Position numbers and translations under genes: made by a program
The notes under the pieces: model-generated
The model's input: the letters and a program-made list of their open reading frames with translations, nothing else
What the model was told of the DNA's origin: nothing
The model's database searches: none
Assembly (NCBI RefSeq): GCF_003704105.1
Contig: NZ_QUOQ01000007.1
Span: forward strand, 163,707-227,706
Source of the DNA: Brevundimonas lutea
GTDB taxonomy: Bacteria > Pseudomonadota > Alphaproteobacteria > Caulobacterales > Caulobacteraceae
Direction: 5' to 3'
DNA length: 64,000 nucleotides
Shown here: positions 62,869 through 64,000 of the stretch, piece by piece
Layout: each line of letters starts with the position of its first letter
Numbering within the stretch: position 1 is the first letter of the stretch

Positions 62869-63636
62869 ATGGACGCGCCCCAACGCCTCCGCCTCCTGGG
62901 AGGCGAGGTCGACCTGATGAGCCAGGATCAGCTGTTCGACAGGTTCGAGCGGGCGATTTCGAATGCGCGGTCGGGCGGCGCCGCCACCATCGTGGCCAAT
63001 CACAACCTGCACAGCCTCAAGCTGATCGCGCACGACCGAGAGATGGCGCGTTTCTACGCTCGGGCCGAGGCCGTTCAGATCGATTCGATGCCGCTGGTGG
63101 CGTGGGGACGGTTGCTGGGACGGCCGACGGAGCCCGCCCATCGCCACACCTATCTCGACTGGCGCGACCGTTTCTGGCGCAGCGCGGCGGGGAAGGGATG
63201 GCGAGTGTTTCACCTCGGCTGCGCGCCGGGGGTCGGAGAGGCGGCGCTCGACGCCGTGCGAACGCGTCATCCCGGCGTCGAGGCGACATCGCATCATGGC
63301 TTCTTCAATTCCGAGGGAGAAGAGAACGCGGCCGTGGTGCACGCCATCACCGAGGCGCGTCCGGACATTCTGATGGTCGGCATGGGAATGCCGCGCCAGG
63401 AGCGATGGATCCTCGACAACCTCGACGTCCTGCCGCCCTGTCTGATCCTGCCGATCGGCGGCGCGCTCGCCTATGAGGCTGGCGTGGTGAGCACGGCGCC
63501 GCGCTGGACGGGACGTCTCGGCGTCGAATGGCTCTGGCGCTTCGCCACCGAGCCCCACCGGCTGTTCCACCGCTATTTCATCGAGCCCTGGGCCTTGGCG
63601 CCCCAGGCCCTGGCCGATCTGCGCCGACGCGCCTGA
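62869..63636 (+). CDS. WecG/TagA/CpsF family glycosyltransferase (GT26)
   Basis: A 255-residue transferase of family GT26, which adds an N-acetylmannosamine or other sugar to a lipid-linked acceptor in wall, capsule or exopolysaccharide synthesis. ATIVANHNLHSLKLIA, DSMPLVAWGRLLG, PDILMVGMGMPRQERWI and APRWTGRLGVEWLWRFATEPHRL are the family blocks. ATG 62869 is preferred to GTG 62860; a GAG lies about 9 bases upstream. Divergent from ugd by about 130 bp and followed by a strong terminator. Confidence 0.93.
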   Translation: MDAPQRLRLLGGEVDLMSQDQLFDRFERAISNARSGGAATIVANHNLHSLKLIAHDREMARFYARAEAVQIDSMPLVAWGRLLGRPTEPAHRHTYLDWRDRFWRSAAGKGWRVFHLGCAPGVGEAALDAVRTRHPGVEATSHHGFFNSEGEENAAVVHAITEARPDILMVGMGMPRQERWILDNLDVLPPCLILPIGGALAYEAGVVSTAPRWTGRLGVEWLWRFATEPHRLFHRYFIEPWALAPQALADLRRRA

Positions 63637-63656
63637 CTGCGGCGATCCGGATGCGA

Positions 63657-63693
63657 AAAGGCCCGCCGGGCTGAGCCTGGCGGGCCTTTCCTT
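63657..63693. terminator. Bidirectional Rho-independent terminator
   Basis: AAAGGCCCGCC (63657-63667) pairs perfectly with GGCGGGCCTTT (63679-63689), the stem continuing with a G-T and two G-C pairs. On the + strand it ends in TTTCCTT, on the minus strand in TTTTCGC, so it can serve both the WecG-type gene and the OmpA-family gene. Confidence 0.8.
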
Positions 63694-63728
63694 GATCGTT
63701 CCGTCGCCATCGACGTCCGACCGGGGTC

Positions 63729-63751
63729 GGGAGGGGCGGTGAGCCCCTCCC
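63729..63751. repeat. Short inverted repeat after the OmpA-family gene
   Basis: GGGAGGGG (63729-63736) and CCCCTCCC (63744-63751) form an 8-bp stem with a 7-base loop, 11 bp beyond the OmpA-family stop. No T-run follows. Confidence 0.5.
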
Positions 63752-63761
63752 TAAAGCCGGA

Positions 63762-64000
63762 TCAGAAGTTGATGTTGATGGTGGCGCGACGGTTCAGCGG
63801 CTCGCGAACGCCATCGGCGGTCGGACGGGCCAGCTGGGTTTCGCCACGGCCTTCCAGCGAGATCACGCCGCCGTTCACACCTTGCGAGACCAGCGCGTCG
63901 GCCACGGTGCGGGCGCGACGGTTGGACAGGCCGATGTTGTACTGGGCGTTACCCGAGGTGTCGGCGTGACCGACGACCAGGATGCGGGTCGGCGAGCCGG
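63762..64000 (-). CDS. OmpA family protein, C-terminal part
   Basis: The last 79 or so residues of an OmpA-like protein are in the window; its start lies beyond position 64000. ILVVGHADTSGNAQYNIGLS and NRRARTVADALVSQGV, then EPLNRRATININF at the end, are the peptidoglycan-binding OmpA domain, with the diaminopimelate-contacting Asp in GHADTSG and Arg in LSNRRA. Probably an outer-membrane-to-peptidoglycan tether. Confidence 0.93.
   Translation of the reverse strand, partial: GSPTRILVVGHADTSGNAQYNIGLSNRRARTVADALVSQGVNGGVISLEGRGETQLARPTADGVREPLNRRATININF

Overview
The window is a 64-kb stretch of chromosomal DNA from a GC-rich alphaproteobacterium, most likely Caulobacteraceae and Brevundimonas-like. 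The strongest taxonomic markers are a DivL cell-cycle kinase homologue with Tyr in place of the phospho-accepting His (21245-23590), an approximately 1640-residue NAD-glutamate dehydrogenase, a prfA/prmC/DUF4167 neighbourhood and a lone pstS. Genes are tightly packed (longest intergenic gap about 285 bp), with many 4-bp overlaps. I see no rRNA, tRNA, CRISPR array, insertion sequence, prophage or origin, so this is core chromosome with a few accessory touches.

Layout. 1-293: start of a thiolase gene, cut by the window edge. 365-7055: tripartite RND efflux operon (adaptor, pump, outer-membrane channel) divergent from a TetR regulator, with two copies of an operator-like site between them. 7063-9781: MarC, pyrF, HI0933-type flavoprotein. 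9847-11513: a two-gene unit joining a DUF579/glucuronoxylan-methyltransferase-like protein to a GT8 glycosyltransferase. 11504-14020: cyclopropane fatty acid synthase, then rplU-rpmA with a promoter, a 5' leader hairpin and a terminator. 14187-18673: acetyltransferase, small envelope proteins, threonine ammonia-lyase, FKBP, mutM. 18804-24144: NatAB-type ABC exporter, divL, small zincin.

24152-32456: trpS-murJ, then a DNA-repair block of ATP-dependent ligase and ligase-associated exonuclease beside a divergent ku gene, a tandem pair of paralogous secreted proteins, and trmB. 32453-39726: asparaginase, universal stress protein and giant glutamate dehydrogenase in one probable operon, then a beta-barrel porin. 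40010-49703: PerM/AI-2E transporter, HerA-like ATPase, secreted M28 and M2 (ACE-like) peptidases, a TadG-type von Willebrand protein carrying an unusual insertion, an SPFH-like membrane protein and a DUF4893 lipoprotein. 49742-56214: a degenerate hybrid kinase, DUF4167, prmC, BrkB, prfA, rppH. 56225-60073: pstS and phnCDE, each preceded by a Pho box. 60200-64000: DUF2254 membrane protein, UDP-glucose dehydrogenase, WecG/TagA transferase, and the C-terminus of an OmpA-family protein.

Functional links. Phosphate limitation probably induces pstS and phnCDE together through PhoB. The surface-glycan genes (GT8, GXM-like methyltransferase, ugd, wecG) suggest a uronic-acid-containing polysaccharide. 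The most interesting novelty candidates are the GXM-like/GT8 pair, which parallels the plant glucuronoxylan GUX/GXM pair, the pseudo-hybrid kinase, the TadG with FCCH-like repeats, and the Ku/ligase/exonuclease cluster.
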